Assembly (NCBI GenBank): GCA_026225435.1
Contig: JAMFST010000151.1
Location: 1 to 6,093 of the forward strand
Direction: 5' to 3'
Length of the DNA stretch: 6,093 bases
From: Labilithrix luteola
Lineage (GTDB): Bacteria > Myxococcota_A > Polyangia > Polyangiales > Polyangiaceae
Shown here: positions 5,825 to 6,093 of the stretch, piece by piece
How positions within the stretch are numbered: position 1 is the first letter of the stretch
Layout: every line of letters begins with the position of its first letter
Notes under the pieces: model-generated
What the model saw: the letters and a program-made list of their open reading frames with translations, nothing else
Told to the model about the DNA's origin: nothing
The model's database searches: none
Program-made: the position numbers and the translations under genes

Positions 5825-6093
5825 GTGCGGCACGCGATCGTTCTCCTCGCCCTCGCCAGCGCAGCCGGCGGCGCGATGGCCTGCGGGAGCAGCGGCGACG
5901 CGGATGCTCCCGGTTCCTCCCGCGCGAGCGATGGCGGCGCTGGAAGCGCAGGCGATGCCGGGCCGGCGGCGGGGGGCGCCGGCGGCGACGGTGGAACGAC
6001 AGACGCGGGGCCGGCGCTCCCGGCTCGGTGTACATCGCCCCGGACGGCTCGGGGACGACCTGCTCGCCCGGCGCCCCCTGCGCGCTCGAGACC
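5825..6093 (+). CDS. Lipoprotein N-terminus with apparent frameshift into a beta-helix-type protein (right edge truncated)
   Basis: The GTG at 5825, with AGG eight bases upstream, opens MRHAIVLLALASAAGGAMAC, a lipoprotein signal peptide with Cys20 (codon 5882-5884). A Gly/Ala/Ser/Asp-rich linker of about 40 residues follows, typical of Polyangia surface proteins. After about base 6010 this frame turns into Arg/Pro-rich nonsense. The next frame then reads GSVYIAPDGSGTTCSPGAPC and on to the edge. That resembles the opening motif of extracellular right-handed parallel beta-helix (pectate-lyase-fold) proteins. Adding one G to GGGG at 6007-6010 would join both parts smoothly as DAGAGAPGSVYIAPDG. 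The break is therefore probably a sequencing error in a homopolymer or a true frameshift mutation. The beta-helix assignment rests on the short motif only. It may be read through from pip, as no terminator separates them. Confidence 0.65.
   Translation, partial: MRHAIVLLALASAAGGAMACGSSGDADAPGSSRASDGGAGSAGDAGPAAGGAGGDGGTTDAGPALPARCTSPRTARGRPARPAPPARSR

Overview
The window is a very GC-rich bacterial segment with strong G/C bias at third codon positions. It carries a eukaryotic-type Ser/Thr kinase with a C-terminal membrane anchor, lipoproteins with Ser/Gly/Ala/Asp-rich linkers after the lipid-modified Cys, and the start of a probable beta-helix surface protein. Together these suggest a large-genome Myxococcota organism of the Polyangia/Sorangium type. 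That assignment is an inference from gene style; no phylogenetic marker lies in the window.

Layout, left to right. (1) Bases 2-868, plus strand: the C-terminal part of a Hanks-type Ser/Thr kinase, with its N-lobe off the left edge, ending in one transmembrane helix and a very short tail. (2) Bases 869-999: a spacer with two inverted repeats and a sigma-54-like -24/-12 element. (3) Bases 1000-1776, plus: an unassigned lipoprotein, closed by a strong hairpin terminator at 1801-1841 that also fits the convergent gene. (4) Bases 1883-2146, minus: an 87-residue protein of unknown function with an almost perfect Shine-Dalgarno sequence. (5) Bases 2147-2609: a 463-base stretch without a convincing gene, holding a 12-base phased repeat and a nested hairpin. 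(6) Minus-strand operon 4780->2610: a small four-helix membrane protein whose stop codon overlaps, in GTGA, the start of a 565-residue membrane-anchored protein. The latter has an apparent alpha/alpha-toroid domain. (7) Bases 4843-5802, plus: proline iminopeptidase (pip), divergent from the operon across 62 bases. (8) Bases 5825 to the right edge, plus: the N-terminus of a lipoprotein that changes reading frame near 6007-6025 into a beta-helix-type N-terminal motif. A missing G in a G4 run would explain this.

Only pip and the kinase can be assigned a biochemical activity. Most of the rest looks like cell-envelope biology: two lipoproteins, a four-helix membrane protein and an anchored toroid protein. 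The most interesting unit is the translationally coupled toroid/membrane-protein pair. I see no CRISPR array, tRNA, rRNA, insertion sequence or obvious defence system.
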